Shown one piece after another: positions 34,537-44,700 of a DNA stretch of 64,000 nt. Position 1 is the stretch's first letter. Each line of letters begins with the position of its first letter. Position numbers and translations under genes: made by a program. The stretch covers positions 310,001-374,000 of the forward strand of contig NZ_JXJP01000008.1 of the NCBI RefSeq assembly GCF_000826645.1, given 5' to 3'. The stretch comes from Psychroserpens mesophilus. GTDB lineage: Bacteria > Bacteroidota > Bacteroidia > Flavobacteriales > Flavobacteriaceae. Below the pieces are notes generated by a model, which had not been told where the DNA came from, did no database searches, and saw only the letters and a list, made by a program, of their open reading frames with translations.

Positions 34537-37500
34537 CTAGGACTGCGATCTCTAATGTACCATCAGCTGGAATAATTGCTGCAATTAATCCGCCTCCATC
34601 TATACTATAGGTTACGGTATCACCTGCATCTCCTGTGATTACAAACTCGCCATCTTCTCCTGAACACACACTCGCATCTGTCGCTGATACTGTTACTGCA
34701 TTTGGTGCTGGATTAACAATAATAGTAATACTAGCTTCTTCTGGGCACTGGTTGTTAATTGTTGAAACTTCTAACCTATAGACATTTGAGTCAAAACTCG
34801 CAGGAACATTATTAATTGTCAATACTGCCGTTTGCGTACCAGAGTACTGCGCTCCATCTGCCAATGCTGTTGTACCCAAATACCATTGATAGTTAAAATC
34901 TGCCACTGGTATGGCAATAGTAGTATCATCAATAGCACTTCCAGTTAAACCAAAATCGGTAACACGAATTCCAGAAGTAGTTGCTGTCAACACTAGATTT
35001 TCTGACTCACAAATTACAGCTGGATCAGGATTAGGTGCAATAGTAACATTAGTTACCACATCGCTAATAATTTCGGTGCCATTAGCACCATCGTAACCTC
35101 CTACACCGCCTGCTACGAGGCCATTACCATCAAACCCAGTTCCATCAAGGAATCCATCATTATTATCATCTATACCACCAGATTCCACTACATCCAAACA
35201 GCCATCATTATCACTATCAGGATCTAAATGGTTTGGAATTCCGTCATGATCAATATCATATAATGTTGTAACCGGATTTGCAAAATTTGAAACACAATTA
35301 AATTCAACACTATGCCTTCTAGTAACTGGTGTATTAGCTGTAGTGGTTAACAATCCTAATCTAATGGTTTGACCAGAAGTATTTAAGTATCGTGTAGAAA
35401 AATTAGATTGAGGATTTGCATTTGAAGTTCCAGAGAAATTCATATCACTAGACGTACCAACAATCCATGGTCCAACATCTGAAATAGTAACTTCGCTAGG
35501 ATTGTCCTGAGTATAACTAATTGGATATTCTGTCCAGTTCTGTTCAAAAAGGTTGGCATTACCATCAATATCATTAAAATTAATAAAGAGTTCAGGGATA
35601 ATTACTGGAGTCGATGTTCCTGATTGTACAAATTGAAAATCATATTCAACAAAAGGTTGTTGACCAGCAGGAATATTTACAACTACAATTTCAGGTTTAA
35701 AAAAGCTAGGATCTGTCGTGTTTTCATCAATAATGAAAACAATACAATTATAAATTTCATTCACTGTAACTAAAGCATCAATTCCAGTTGCAACATTAGC
35801 AAACCTAAATACTTCACCTTCATATACAGTACCAATGAAACCGTCTCCTACCTCTTCTGTAGGAATATTACTAAAATCTAATGTAGTATGTGCACCACAA
35901 ATTGGCTGACTGTTGATGGTATATCCTCTTTCAACAGTATCTAATATTCCGTCATTATCATCATCGTCATCACAACCATCAGCTAATGCATCACCATCAT
36001 GGTTTTGGGCATCATCAAAGCCAGGACATTGATCATTCAAATTACTAACACCATCCTTATCGTCATCACACTCTAAAGAAGTTACAAGTGGATTAATTGC
36101 GCTAACATCATTTTGCAGAGCTGAAAAACCTCCAACTAAAGGAATACCATTAGCGTCAACGACATCTCCTAAACTATCTTCATCATCCAAATCTGCCAAA
36201 GTAAAACCACCATCACCTTCAAGAGCATCAGCACATCCATCATTATCGCTATCTGCATCAAGAAAATCTGGAACTCCTCCGCCATCTGTGTCCTGACAAA
36301 GTTCTACAACTAGATTGTCTAATCTTAGATCATCAGAAACTCCTGGACCGTTAGAAAATGCTCTTATGCTTATTACAGAAGAACCCGTTGGAGAAACGAA
36401 GTAAACTGTTTGTGTAGAAAAAACATTGACACCGCCATTATCGGCTTGAATTTGTGCAGCCGTTTTACTATATAATACAGTTCCATCAACAGAAATTTCT
36501 AAAGTAGTATTAACTGCACTACTGGCATCTGCGCCATCCTGAAATGTAAATGCAGTTAAGACATTTTGATACACTGTTACAGTTTGTTCGAAAGTTGAAT
36601 CGGAATCATCAGCAATAAATCTTGCAATTCCACCTCCTATTCCAGACCTAAACCAATCTAAATCACCAGATTCAGTCCAACCTGTAACCAGATTTGAATT
36701 AAAATCACCATTTATCAATGCATTTGATGCATTACATTCTACTGAATCTAAAAGACCATCATTATCATCATCTAAGTCACATCCATCAGGTACTGAATCT
36801 CCATCAGTATCTGCAAAATCATTAAAACCTTCACATATATCAGAAGCATTCAAGACTCCATCATTATCGCAATCGTTTGTTGGAAAATCTAGACAATTCC
36901 CAATAACTACAGATACATTTGCTGTATCACATATTGAATTATCAACATCTAAGCATATTGAATATTCAACAGTATAAATTCCGGGTGCACTATCAGCAGG
37001 AATATTAATTGTTCCATCTGTATTTATTGTCACACCTGTTAATCCATCATCATTACTGATACTGATATTATTATCTATGTTAGCATCTGTTGCTGGTGAT
37101 CCATCTGCTAAATCCGTACCGTTTCCATTATTAGAAAACACGCTTGTTGTTGTTCCACCTGTAATTGGATTAAATGGCGTGCCACTAAAATCATCGTTTT
37201 CTGCTACTATGGTCGGTGTTGCCAACACTTCTATTGAAACATCTGCCGTTGTACAAATGGAATCATCTGGTGCATTCAAGCATATCTCATAGGTTACTGT
37301 ATAACTACCTGGTGTACTAGCTGCTGGAATATCTATCGTACCATCTGAATTGATTGAAACACCTGTTAAACCATCATCATTAGTTATGCTAATATTGTCA
37401 TTAATGTTTCCATCTGTTGCTGGTGATCCATCTGATAAATCTGTGCCGTTTCCGTTATCGCCAAACACACTTGCTGTCGTTCCTCCGGATGTGGCATCAA

Positions 37501-38533
37501 TTGGCGTACCACTAAAATCATCATTTTCTGCTACTACAGTCGGAGCTAATACATCAACAGTTAAGGTAGCGATATTTGAAGTTGCTGGTTGAGGAAACCC
37601 ATCAAGAACGTAGTCGTCTTGTACTGTATAATCTAGAGTAGCAATTCCTGTAAAACCTAGTATTGGATCAAATGTAACATCACCTGTAGCATCAACACTC
37701 CAAGTGCCATTAGCATTAGTAATCGAATTTTGAATACCAGGTGTTGATGGATCTAAATCAACTGTAGAGTCAACAATATTACCATCGAAATCAACATCTG
37801 TGGTGGTCACATTAAAGGTTGTACTTGTATTATATGGTGTGGTATCTGAATTGTTATCAGCTGCTGGGGCTGTATTTATAGCATTTAATGTTATGGACAA
37901 CTGGATAGTCTCATAAACTATTCTAGACCCACCTCCTCTTGGTGTAGAATCGTTTCCAGGAAAAAAAGAAAAATTCATACTTGTAGCAGTTGCGGTAAAT
38001 CGTATTGCTACTGTATTCCATTGATTCCGATCAGCAACATCTACAATAATAGTTTGTCTTGGATTTGCACCTATTTGATAATCGAAATCCTCAATAAATG
38101 TTCCTGCATAATAATCTGGTCCTTGTCCATCATTATTTGATATTGGCGCAAACCAGTATAAAATTAATTCATAAGTTCGACCAACAACCAAACCAGACAT
38201 TGTTGTAATAACAGTTTCTTCAGTACTGTTTATATCTCTTAAAGATATCCAGTCTGCATGTCCATTTGGTGGCAAAGGTAAAACATCACCATTTGCAGGA
38301 AAATCCCAAGTAGCTCCACCTCCACCTACTCCGATAGCCGCAGCAACGGTTGAGCTAGACACATCTGGCGTTCCACCATTATCTGTCCAACCTGGAGGAG
38401 CACAGTTTTGACATGGACTTGTCCCATCTGTGGCAGAAATGGTTTGTGATAAAACATCTTGAAAAGAAAAAACTAAACAGACTACCATACATGTAATCAT
38501 ATTAGCAAAAGAGAATCGCGTAGAGATTTTCAT
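34493..38533 (-). CDS. N-terminal part of a giant T9SS-type surface adhesin (frameshifted)
   Basis: 1346 residues as read, the last ~14 of which are out-of-frame. Signal peptide (VVCLVFSFQDVLSQ). After an N-terminal carbohydrate-binding-like beta domain of ~200 residues come two tandem ~105-residue repeats (each with VVAENDDFSGTP, NDDGLTGV and a CTTADVS-type end; about 36910-37560), two thrombospondin type 3 calcium stretches (DTDGDSVPDGCDLDDDNDG and a second at NHDGDALADGCDDDDDNDG), and Ig-like repeats (ITIIVNPAPNAVTVS). The frame then ends at NNNY and continues in a different frame at 33163-34536. Read with one base removed the whole protein is ~1,789 residues. It heads the trio with PorP/SprF and OmpA proteins and probably acts as a surface adhesin or gliding component. 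Confidence 0.82.
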   Translation of the reverse strand: MKISTRFSFANMITCMVVCLVFSFQDVLSQTISATDGTSPCQNCAPPGWTDNGGTPDVSSSTVAAAIGVGGGGATWDFPANGDVLPLPPNGHADWISLRDINSTEETVITTMSGLVVGRTYELILYWFAPISNNDGQGPDYYAGTFIEDFDYQIGANPRQTIIVDVADRNQWNTVAIRFTATATSMNFSFFPGNDSTPRGGGSRIVYETIQLSITLNAINTAPAADNNSDTTPYNTSTTFNVTTTDVDFDGNIVDSTVDLDPSTPGIQNSITNANGTWSVDATGDVTFDPILGFTGIATLDYTVQDDYVLDGFPQPATSNIATLTVDVLAPTVVAENDDFSGTPIDATSGGTTASVFGDNGNGTDLSDGSPATDGNINDNISITNDDGLTGVSINSDGTIDIPAASTPGSYTVTYEICLNAPDDSICTTADVSIEVLATPTIVAENDDFSGTPFNPITGGTTTSVFSNNGNGTDLADGSPATDANIDNNISISNDDGLTGVTINTDGTINIPADSAPGIYTVEYSICLDVDNSICDTANVSVVIGNCLDFPTNDCDNDGVLNASDICEGFNDFADTDGDSVPDGCDLDDDNDGLLDSVECNASNALINGDFNSNLVTGWTESGDLDWFRSGIGGGIARFIADDSDSTFEQTVTVYQNVLTAFTFQDGADASSAVNTTLEISVDGTVLYSKTAAQIQADNGGVNVFSTQTVYFVSPTGSSVISIRAFSNGPGVSDDLRLDNLVVELCQDTDGGGVPDFLDADSDNDGCADALEGDGGFTLADLDDEDSLGDVVDANGIPLVGGFSALQNDVSAINPLVTSLECDDDKDGVSNLNDQCPGFDDAQNHDGDALADGCDDDDDNDGILDTVERGYTINSQPICGAHTTLDFSNIPTEEVGDGFIGTVYEGEVFRFANVATGIDALVTVNEIYNCIVFIIDENTTDPSFFKPEIVVVNIPAGQQPFVEYDFQFVQSGTSTPVIIPELFINFNDIDGNANLFEQNWTEYPISYTQDNPSEVTISDVGPWIVGTSSDMNFSGTSNANPQSNFSTRYLNTSGQTIRLGLLTTTANTPVTRRHSVEFNCVSNFANPVTTLYDIDHDGIPNHLDPDSDNDGCLDVVESGGIDDNNDGFLDGTGFDGNGLVAGGVGGYDGANGTEIISDVVTNVTIAPNPDPAVICESENLVLTATTSGIRVTDFGLTGSAIDDTTIAIPVADFNYQWYLGTTALADGAQYSGTQTAVLTINNVPASFDSNVYRLEVSTINNQCPEEASITIIVNPAPNAVTVSATDASVCSGEDGEFVITGDAGDTVTYSIDGGGLIAAIIPADGTLEIAVLGITGFNRRKCNNNY

Positions 38534-39019
38534 AAAATCTTATATAAATTGTTTATTCTTAGTTTTATATAACACCTTAGATCGTCTACTTTAAAAACAA
38601 AAAAACCTTCCTTATACATATGAATGTATAAGACAGGCTGTCTATTGTAACTGTAGGTTCAAAATAAGTGCTATTAATCTGGTTCAAATGTAATAATTTT
38701 GTAAAAAAAATACTATCAATATTAACATTCATTTTATCGATTAAGTGTTGTGTTTAATCGATTAAAAGCAAATGTAAAGTATTTTTCTATAAATCAAAGC
38801 TTTTTTATGACTAAATTCTATTTTTGGATTAACATATGTTAATTGTTAATCATCACCAGTGTTTTCTATTATGGTTTATCACTTGATCATTAAACATATT
38901 CAATTTAATTGTCATACTATTTTGCATCTTTTAATTCCTCAATAACATCTACGATAAAATCTTATTTTGAGTTTTTAATAGTATAATAAAATTTATATTT
39001 GCACCTACTATAAATACAT
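38534..39019. other. Intergenic region with paired ATCGAT palindromes
   Basis: 486 bases between the divergent giant adhesin and prfC. It holds TTTATCGATTAA (38733-38744) and TTTAATCGATTAAA (38753-38766), centres 21 bp apart. A CAAATGTA at 38685-38692 reads on the minus strand as TACATTTG, a -7 box for the adhesin; its best -33 partner is 24 bp away, which is long. For prfC, TATATTTG at 38994-39001 is a -7 box with TTTG at 38966-38969. Nothing coding was seen. Confidence 0.45.
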
Positions 39020-40609
39020 ATGAGTTTTTTAAAAGAAATCAATAGACGTCGTACTTTCGGGATAATCTCCCATCCAGATGCAGGTAAAACAACATTAACT
39101 GAAAAACTCTTACTTTTTGGTGGAGCGATTCAAGAAGCAGGAGCAGTTAAGAGTAATAAGATAAAAAAAGGGGCCACCAGTGATTTTATGGAAATTGAAC
39201 GCCAAAGAGGAATTTCTGTAGCCACCTCTGTTTTAGCATTTGAATATGATGGCATCAAAATTAACATTCTTGATACGCCTGGTCACAAGGATTTTGCAGA
39301 AGACACTTTCAGAACGTTGACAGCTGTTGATAGTGTCATTGTTGTTATTGATGTTGCAAAGGGAGTTGAAGAGCAAACTGAAAAACTTGTAGAAGTTTGT
39401 AGAATGCGTAACATACCTATGATTGTATTTATCAATAAGATGGATCGTGAAGGTAAAGATGCATTTGATTTACTTGATGAAATTGAGCAAAAGTTAGGCC
39501 TTACAGTTGTTCCACTTAGTTTTCCTATAGGAATGGGCTACGATTTTAAAGGCATATATAATATCTGGGAAAAAAATGTCAATTTATTTAGTGGTGATAG
39601 TCGTAAAGATATTGAAGATACCATTGAAATTGATAACTTATCATCTTCAGAATTAGATAAACTTGTTGGCGAAAAGGCAGCACAAACCCTTAGAGATGAA
39701 ATAGAACTTGTTGACGGTATTTATCCGCAATTTGATAAAGCAGCGTATTTAAACGGAGAATTACAGCCTGTATTTTTTGGATCTGCACTCAACAATTTTG
39801 GTGTTCGAGAACTATTAGATTGCTTTGTTGAAATTGCTCCAAAACCAAGACCAAAGCAAAGTGAAGAGCGCTTAGTAAAACCTGATGAAGATAAGTTTTC
39901 TGGTTTTGTTTTTAAAATTCACGCTAATATGGATCCAAACCATAGAAACAGGTTAGCTTTTATAAAAATTGTTTCCGGTGAGTTTAAAAGAAATGCTCCT
40001 TATCTGCATGTAAGACATAACAAAAAAATGAAGTTTTCTAGTCCGAATGCTTTCTTTGCTGAAAAAAAGGAAATCGTAGATATCTCTTATCCTGGTGATA
40101 TTGTAGGCCTTCAGGATACCGGAAACTTTAAAATTGGAGATACTTTAACTGAAGGTGAAACGCTAAACTATAAAGGTGTTCCAAGCTTTTCACCTGAGCA
40201 TTTTAGATACATCAATAATGCTGATCCTTTAAAATCTAAACAGCTTAGTAAAGGTATTGACCAGTTAATGGATGAAGGTGTTGCTCAATTATTTACTCTA
40301 GAACTGAACGGTCGTAAAGTAATTGGAACTGTTGGAGCATTACAATATGAAGTTATTCAATACAGATTAGAACACGAATATGGTGCAAAGTGCACCTATG
40401 AAAATCTTAACGTACACAAAGCCTGCTGGGTTGAACCGAAAGATAAAAAGAGCGAGGAATTTAAAGAATTTAAGCGAGTTAAACAGCGCTATTTAGCTAA
40501 AGATAAAAGAGGGCAGCTTGTATTTTTAGCAGATTCTTCATTTTCTTTGCAAATGACGCAGCAGAAATATCCTAATATTATATTCCATTTAACTTCAGAA
40601 TTTGATTAA
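39020..40609 (+). CDS. prfC: Peptide chain release factor 3
   Basis: 529 residues, GTPase that recycles RF1/RF2 from the ribosome after termination. G1 motif SHPDAGKTTLTEK at 17-29, switch region ERQRGISV, G3 DTPGHKDFAEDT, and G4 NKMDREGKD. The N-terminal RRRTFGIISHPD is distinctive for RF3 versus EF-G. C-terminal domain IV-like blocks (LELNGRKVIGTVGALQYEV, FKRVKQRYLAKDKRG) are intact. Monocistronic, between a long regulatory gap and a ferredoxin-like gene. Confidence 0.96.
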   Translation: MSFLKEINRRRTFGIISHPDAGKTTLTEKLLLFGGAIQEAGAVKSNKIKKGATSDFMEIERQRGISVATSVLAFEYDGIKINILDTPGHKDFAEDTFRTLTAVDSVIVVIDVAKGVEEQTEKLVEVCRMRNIPMIVFINKMDREGKDAFDLLDEIEQKLGLTVVPLSFPIGMGYDFKGIYNIWEKNVNLFSGDSRKDIEDTIEIDNLSSSELDKLVGEKAAQTLRDEIELVDGIYPQFDKAAYLNGELQPVFFGSALNNFGVRELLDCFVEIAPKPRPKQSEERLVKPDEDKFSGFVFKIHANMDPNHRNRLAFIKIVSGEFKRNAPYLHVRHNKKMKFSSPNAFFAEKKEIVDISYPGDIVGLQDTGNFKIGDTLTEGETLNYKGVPSFSPEHFRYINNADPLKSKQLSKGIDQLMDEGVAQLFTLELNGRKVIGTVGALQYEVIQYRLEHEYGAKCTYENLNVHKACWVEPKDKKSEEFKEFKRVKQRYLAKDKRGQLVFLADSSFSLQMTQQKYPNIIFHLTSEFD

Positions 40610-40645
40610 TTACCACGTCGTTCGTCGATAGTTAATTTCAAAATG

Positions 40646-40680
40646 TGTATTTCAACGATAAATAAATACATTTCATCGAT
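40646..40680. promoter_or_regulatory. TGTATTTCA-ACGAT ... TTTCATCGAT element upstream of the 4Fe-4S gene
   Basis: TGTATTTCAACGATAAATA (~40646-40664) is followed at 40671-40680 by TTTCATCGAT. It resembles the dyad at 21459-21482 (ATGTATTTCACCGATGAAATGCAT) and the element at 21417. A shared regulator is an inference. Confidence 0.35.
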
Positions 40681-40747
40681 TTTATTATTACTAAAACGTT
40701 ATAGAGCATACATTTCTTTAAGATTAAACCCCAAAATTGATCTACTT

Positions 40748-40978
40748 ATGAAAACTACACCACATGTTTTCAGTAATAATGATATTACTGTTACCTACAA
40801 TCCTTGTCAATGTATAAACGCCGAGCGTTGTGCTAAAGAACTTTCAAATGTATTTCGTCAATCTGTTATTCCTTGGATAGATTTAGATGGAGAATCTACA
40901 GACAAAATCATTCAACAAGTAAAAAAATGTCCTTCTGGCGCGTTAAAATTTCATATTAACCAGAAAGAAGTCGCCTAA
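40748..40978 (+). CDS. Divergent 4Fe-4S mono-cluster protein (Fer4_19/YjdI-like)
   Basis: 76 residues from MKTTPHVFSNND. VTYNPCQCINAERCAKEL gives three N-terminal cysteines and VKKCPSGALKF the fourth, arranged as in small (4Fe-4S) mono-cluster proteins of the YjdI group (also NPxxC-xHA-x-C). The WIDLDGESTDKIIQQ helix between them is typical. An upstream in-frame start at 40643 would add 35 residues that look like translated leader. Probably an electron carrier or sensor in the cytoplasm. Followed by a bidirectional terminator shared with the DUF3467 gene region. Confidence 0.8.
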   Translation: MKTTPHVFSNNDITVTYNPCQCINAERCAKELSNVFRQSVIPWIDLDGESTDKIIQQVKKCPSGALKFHINQKEVA

Positions 40979-40992
40979 TTAGATACTGAACC

Positions 40993-41032
40993 ATAAAAAA
41001 ATCCCTTTGACATTGTATCAAAGGGATTTTTT
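40993..41032. terminator. Bidirectional terminator between the 4Fe-4S gene and DUF3467 region
   Basis: Stem ATCCCTTTGA (41001-41010) / TCAAAGGGAT (41018-41027) flanked by an A-run and a T-run. Confidence 0.85.
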
Positions 41033-41049
41033 ATTTGTTATTTCTAACC

Positions 41050-41300
41050 AGTTGGTCCAAAATTCAATGCAATAGGAGGTTGCTCAAGAAAGTATGTTGA
41101 GCACCGCTTAGAAATAGCATCAAATTATTAAACTCATTTAACTTCTATGCCTGACCTGTTGGTCCAAAATTCAATGGAATTGGAGGCTGGTCAAGAAAGT
41201 ATGTTGAGCACCGCTTAGAAATAGCATCAAATTATTAAACTTATTTAACTTCTATGCCTGACCTGTTGGTCCAAAATTCAATGGAATTGGAGGCTGCTCA
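41050..41300. repeat. 107-bp tandem repeat of the DUF3467 gene's 3' end
   Basis: The motif TTGGTCCAAAATTCAATG recurs at 41052, 41159 and 41266, exactly 107 bases apart. Each unit has ~44 bases matching the end of the DUF3467 coding sequence (QPPIPLNFGPTG on the minus strand, followed by a stop in each copy) and ~63 bases of spacer. Copies 1 and 2 are nearly identical in the spacer (one difference) but differ at about five positions in the coding-derived part; those changes are mostly synonymous. Copy 3 is the real gene end. Confidence 0.9.
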
Positions 41301-41566
41301 TAATCTTTGATTTCACCATGAGCTTTTTCAAATCTATTTATGTTATCACCTAAAGCTTTCAACAAACGTTTAGCATGTTGAGGCGTTAAGATAACTCTAG
41401 ATTTCACTTTACTTTTCGGAGTTCCTGGCATTATACTAACAAAATCAATTACAAATTCAGATACTGAATGATTAATGATTGCTAAGTTAGAATAAGTCCC
41501 TTCAGCAATTTTTTCATCTAATTCAATGTTAATGCCTGGTTTTTTATTTTTATTATCTTCTGCCAT
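41252..41566 (-). CDS. DUF3467 domain protein
   Basis: 104 residues: a charged N-terminus (MAEDNKNKKPGINIELDE), then EGTYSNLAIINHSVSEFVIDFVSIMPG, and the conserved VKSRVILTPQHAKRLLKALGDNINRFEKAHG block. DUF3467 proteins are small cytoplasmic proteins of unknown function that are frequently located next to rpoBC in Bacteroidota, as here. The C-terminal QPPIPLNFGPTGQA and its stop are duplicated downstream in a 107-bp tandem repeat. Confidence 0.9.
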   Translation of the reverse strand: MAEDNKNKKPGINIELDEKIAEGTYSNLAIINHSVSEFVIDFVSIMPGTPKSKVKSRVILTPQHAKRLLKALGDNINRFEKAHGEIKDYEQPPIPLNFGPTGQA

Positions 41567-41620
41567 AGTTATCTCATTTATTTTTCCTTTTTATTGGAAA
41601 TTGTTATTTATTTAATTGAA

Positions 41621-41652
41621 AAGCCTTCAAACAAATTAATGTGTGAAGGCCT
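41621..41652 (-). terminator. Terminator of rpoC
   Basis: GCCTTCA (41623-41629) / TGAAGGC (41644-41650), extended by an inner ACA/TGT pairing, followed on the minus strand by TTTT. It lies about 60 bases after the rpoC stop. Confidence 0.7.
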
Positions 41653-41687
41653 TTATTTTATAGATTAGCTCTCGCTAAATCTGCGAT

Positions 41688-41705
41688 TTCCTGCCTCCGC
41701 AGGAA
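41688..41705. repeat. REP-like palindrome TTCCTGC-CTCC-GCAGGAA, copy 1
   Basis: Seven-base perfect arms and a 4-base loop, directly after the rpoC stop. The same arms occur at 54573-54590 with loop CTTC. GC-rich short palindromes of this kind are dispersed intergenic repeats. Confidence 0.7.
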
Positions 41706-41712
41706 TACAAAA

Positions 41713-44700
41713 TTAATTGTAGTTCATCTCTTCTTTAGCCTTCATCATTTCATTGAATTCTTCTTTAGAACCTACGATGATGTTATCAAATTTTCTAACA
41801 CCAGTTCCAGCCGGAATTCTATGTCCAACGATTACATTCTCTTTTAAGCCTTCAAGATCATCAACCTTAGCATTTACAGCTGCTTCGTTAAGAACTTTAG
41901 TTGTTTCCTGGAAGGATGCTGCCGAAATAAATGATTTCGTTTGTAGTGACGCTCTCGTAATACCTTGAAGAATAGGTGTTGCAGTAGCAGGTTTTGCATC
42001 TCTAGCAACAGCCAATGCTTTATCCTCTCTACGTAGTATTGAGTTCTCATCTCTTAACTCTCTGGCAGTTAATATCTGACCAGGCTTTAAGGTTTCAGAA
42101 TCTCCAGCATCTTCAACAACTTTCATTCCGAAAATCTTATCGTTTTCTTCAATAAAATCAGCTTTATGTGCTAATTGATCTTCCAAGAAAATAGTATCAC
42201 CAGAATCGATAATTCTAACTTTACGCATCATTTGTCTAACAACAACTTCGAAGTGCTTATCATTAATTTTCACACCTTGCAAACGATATACTTCTTGTAC
42301 TTCATTCACTAAGTATTGCTGAACAGCTGAAGGTCCTTTGATATTTAAAATGTCATTAGGAGTGATTGAACCATCAGATAATGGCATACCAGCTTTTACA
42401 TAATCATTTTCCTGAACAAGAATCTGATTAGATAATTTCACTAGGTACTTCTTAATTTCACCTAATTTAGACTCAATGATAATCTCACGGTTACCTCTTT
42501 TGATTTTTCCGAATGACACAACACCATCAATCTCACTAACAACAGCAGGATTAGAAGGGTTACGAGCTTCGAATAATTCGGTTACACGAGGAAGACCACC
42601 AGTAATATCACCAGCTTTAGCTGATTTACGAGGAATCTTAACTAAGATTTTACCAACCTTAATTTTCTCTCCGTCATCAATCATTAAGTGAGCTCCAACA
42701 GGTAAGTTGTAAGAACGTATTGCTTCACCTTTAGCATCTTCAATATGAAGGGTAGGAATTAATTTCTTGTTTCTAGATTCAGAAATTACTTTCTCTTGGA
42801 AACCTGTTTGCTCATCAATTTCAACTTGATATGTAATACCTTGTTCAATATTTTCATATCTCACTTTACCAGCAAACTCAGAAATAATTACACCGTTATA
42901 TGGATCCCACTGACAAATAACATCTCCAGCTTTAACTTTTTCACCTGGCTTCACATAAATAAATGAACCATAAGGAATGTTGTTTGTACTTAATGTGATT
43001 CCTGTTTTAGCATCAACTAATTTTAATTCAGAAGTTCTTGAGATGACAACGTCAACCTCTTTACCTTCGCTATCCTTAGTTTTAACAGTTTTTAAATCTT
43101 CAATTTCTGCAATACCATCAAACTTCACGGTTAATTTATTCTCTTCTGAAATGTTACCTGCAATACCACCTACGTGGAATGTACGAAGTGTAAGCTGTGT
43201 ACCAGGTTCACCAATAGATTGTGCTGCCACAACACCAACGGCTTCTCCTCGTTGTACCATTTTACCAGTCGCTAAATTACGACCGTAACATTTAGAACAA
43301 ATACCTTTTTTAGCTTCACAAGTTAATGCTGAACGTACTTCGACAGCATCTAATGGAGACTGACCAATACGCTTAGCAATATTATCATCAATATGCCCAC
43401 CTGCTTCAACTAAAAGCTCTTCAGTAATTGGATCATACACATCGTTTAATGATGTACGTCCAACTATTCTAGCTTCGAGCGTTTCTATAATTTCTTCGTT
43501 TTTCTTTAACGGATTAACTTCAATTCCTCTTAATGTACCACAATCTTCACTGTAGATAATAACATCTTGAGACACATCAACCAAACGACGTGTTAAATAA
43601 CCAGCATCTGCAGTTTTAAGTGCTGTATCGGCAAGACCTTTACGTGCACCGTGAGTAGAGATGAAGTATTCTAAAATTGAAAGTCCTTCCTTAAAGTTAG
43701 AAAGAATCGGGTTCTCAATAATTTCGCCACCACCAGCATTAGATTTTTTAGGTTTGGCCATTAATCCACGCATACCTGTTAACTGACGAATCTGTTCTTT
43801 AGATCCACGAGCTCCAGAATCAAGCATCATAAACACGGAGTTAAATCCTTGTTGATCCTCACGGATACGTTTCATAGATAACTCTGTTAATTCAGCATTC
43901 GTAGATGTCCAGATATCAATAACTTGGTTATAACGTTCGTTATTTGTTATTAATCCCATGTTATAGTTACCCATAATACCATCAACTAAACCGTTAGCTT
44001 TGTCGATCATACTTTGCTTTTCCGCAGGAATAATAATATCACCTAAACTAAATGATAATCCACCTTGGAAAGCGAATTTATATCCTTGTGTTTTAATCTC
44101 ATCTAAGAAAGCTGCCGTTTCTGGGACACTTGTCTTTTTAAGAATACCATGAATAATATCTCTTAACGATTTCTTAGTCAATACCTCATTAATATATCCT
44201 GCTGCAGCTGGTACTTTTTCGTTGAAAAGTACACGACCTACAGTTGTTTCTATAATTTGAGTTGTCAACTCTCCTTCTTCATTAAAATCCTGAGTTCTTA
44301 CTTTAATTCCAGCATTTAAATCTACTTTCTTTTCATTGTAAGCAATAGTTACTTCTTCTGGAGAATAGAATGTTAGACCTTCCCCTTTAACAGTATAATC
44401 TTTATCAGATTTTCTGTGCTTAGTCATATAATATAAACCAAGTACCATATCCTGAGAAGGAACTGTTACAGGAGAACCGTTTGCTGGGTTCAAGATATTA
44501 TGTGATGCTAACATTAATAATTGTGCTTCCAAAATTGCTTCTGGACCTAACGGTAAATGCACAGCCATCTGATCACCATCAAAATCGGCATTAAATGCAG
44601 TACACACTAGAGGGTGTAACTGAATTGCTTTTCCTTCAATTAATTTTGGTTGAAAAGCTTGAATACCTAATCTGTGTAATGTAGGAGCACGGTTTAGTAA

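Noticed and set aside
34530-34545. Programmed ribosomal frameshift in the adhesin gene
   Set aside because: The shift site has no slippery heptamer or stop-codon-based pause of the prfB kind in the zero frame; a simple indel explains it better.
41050-41300. Possible CRISPR array from evenly spaced repeats
   Set aside because: The 107-bp units are gene-end copies with stop codons, not short repeats with unique spacers, and no cas gene is near.
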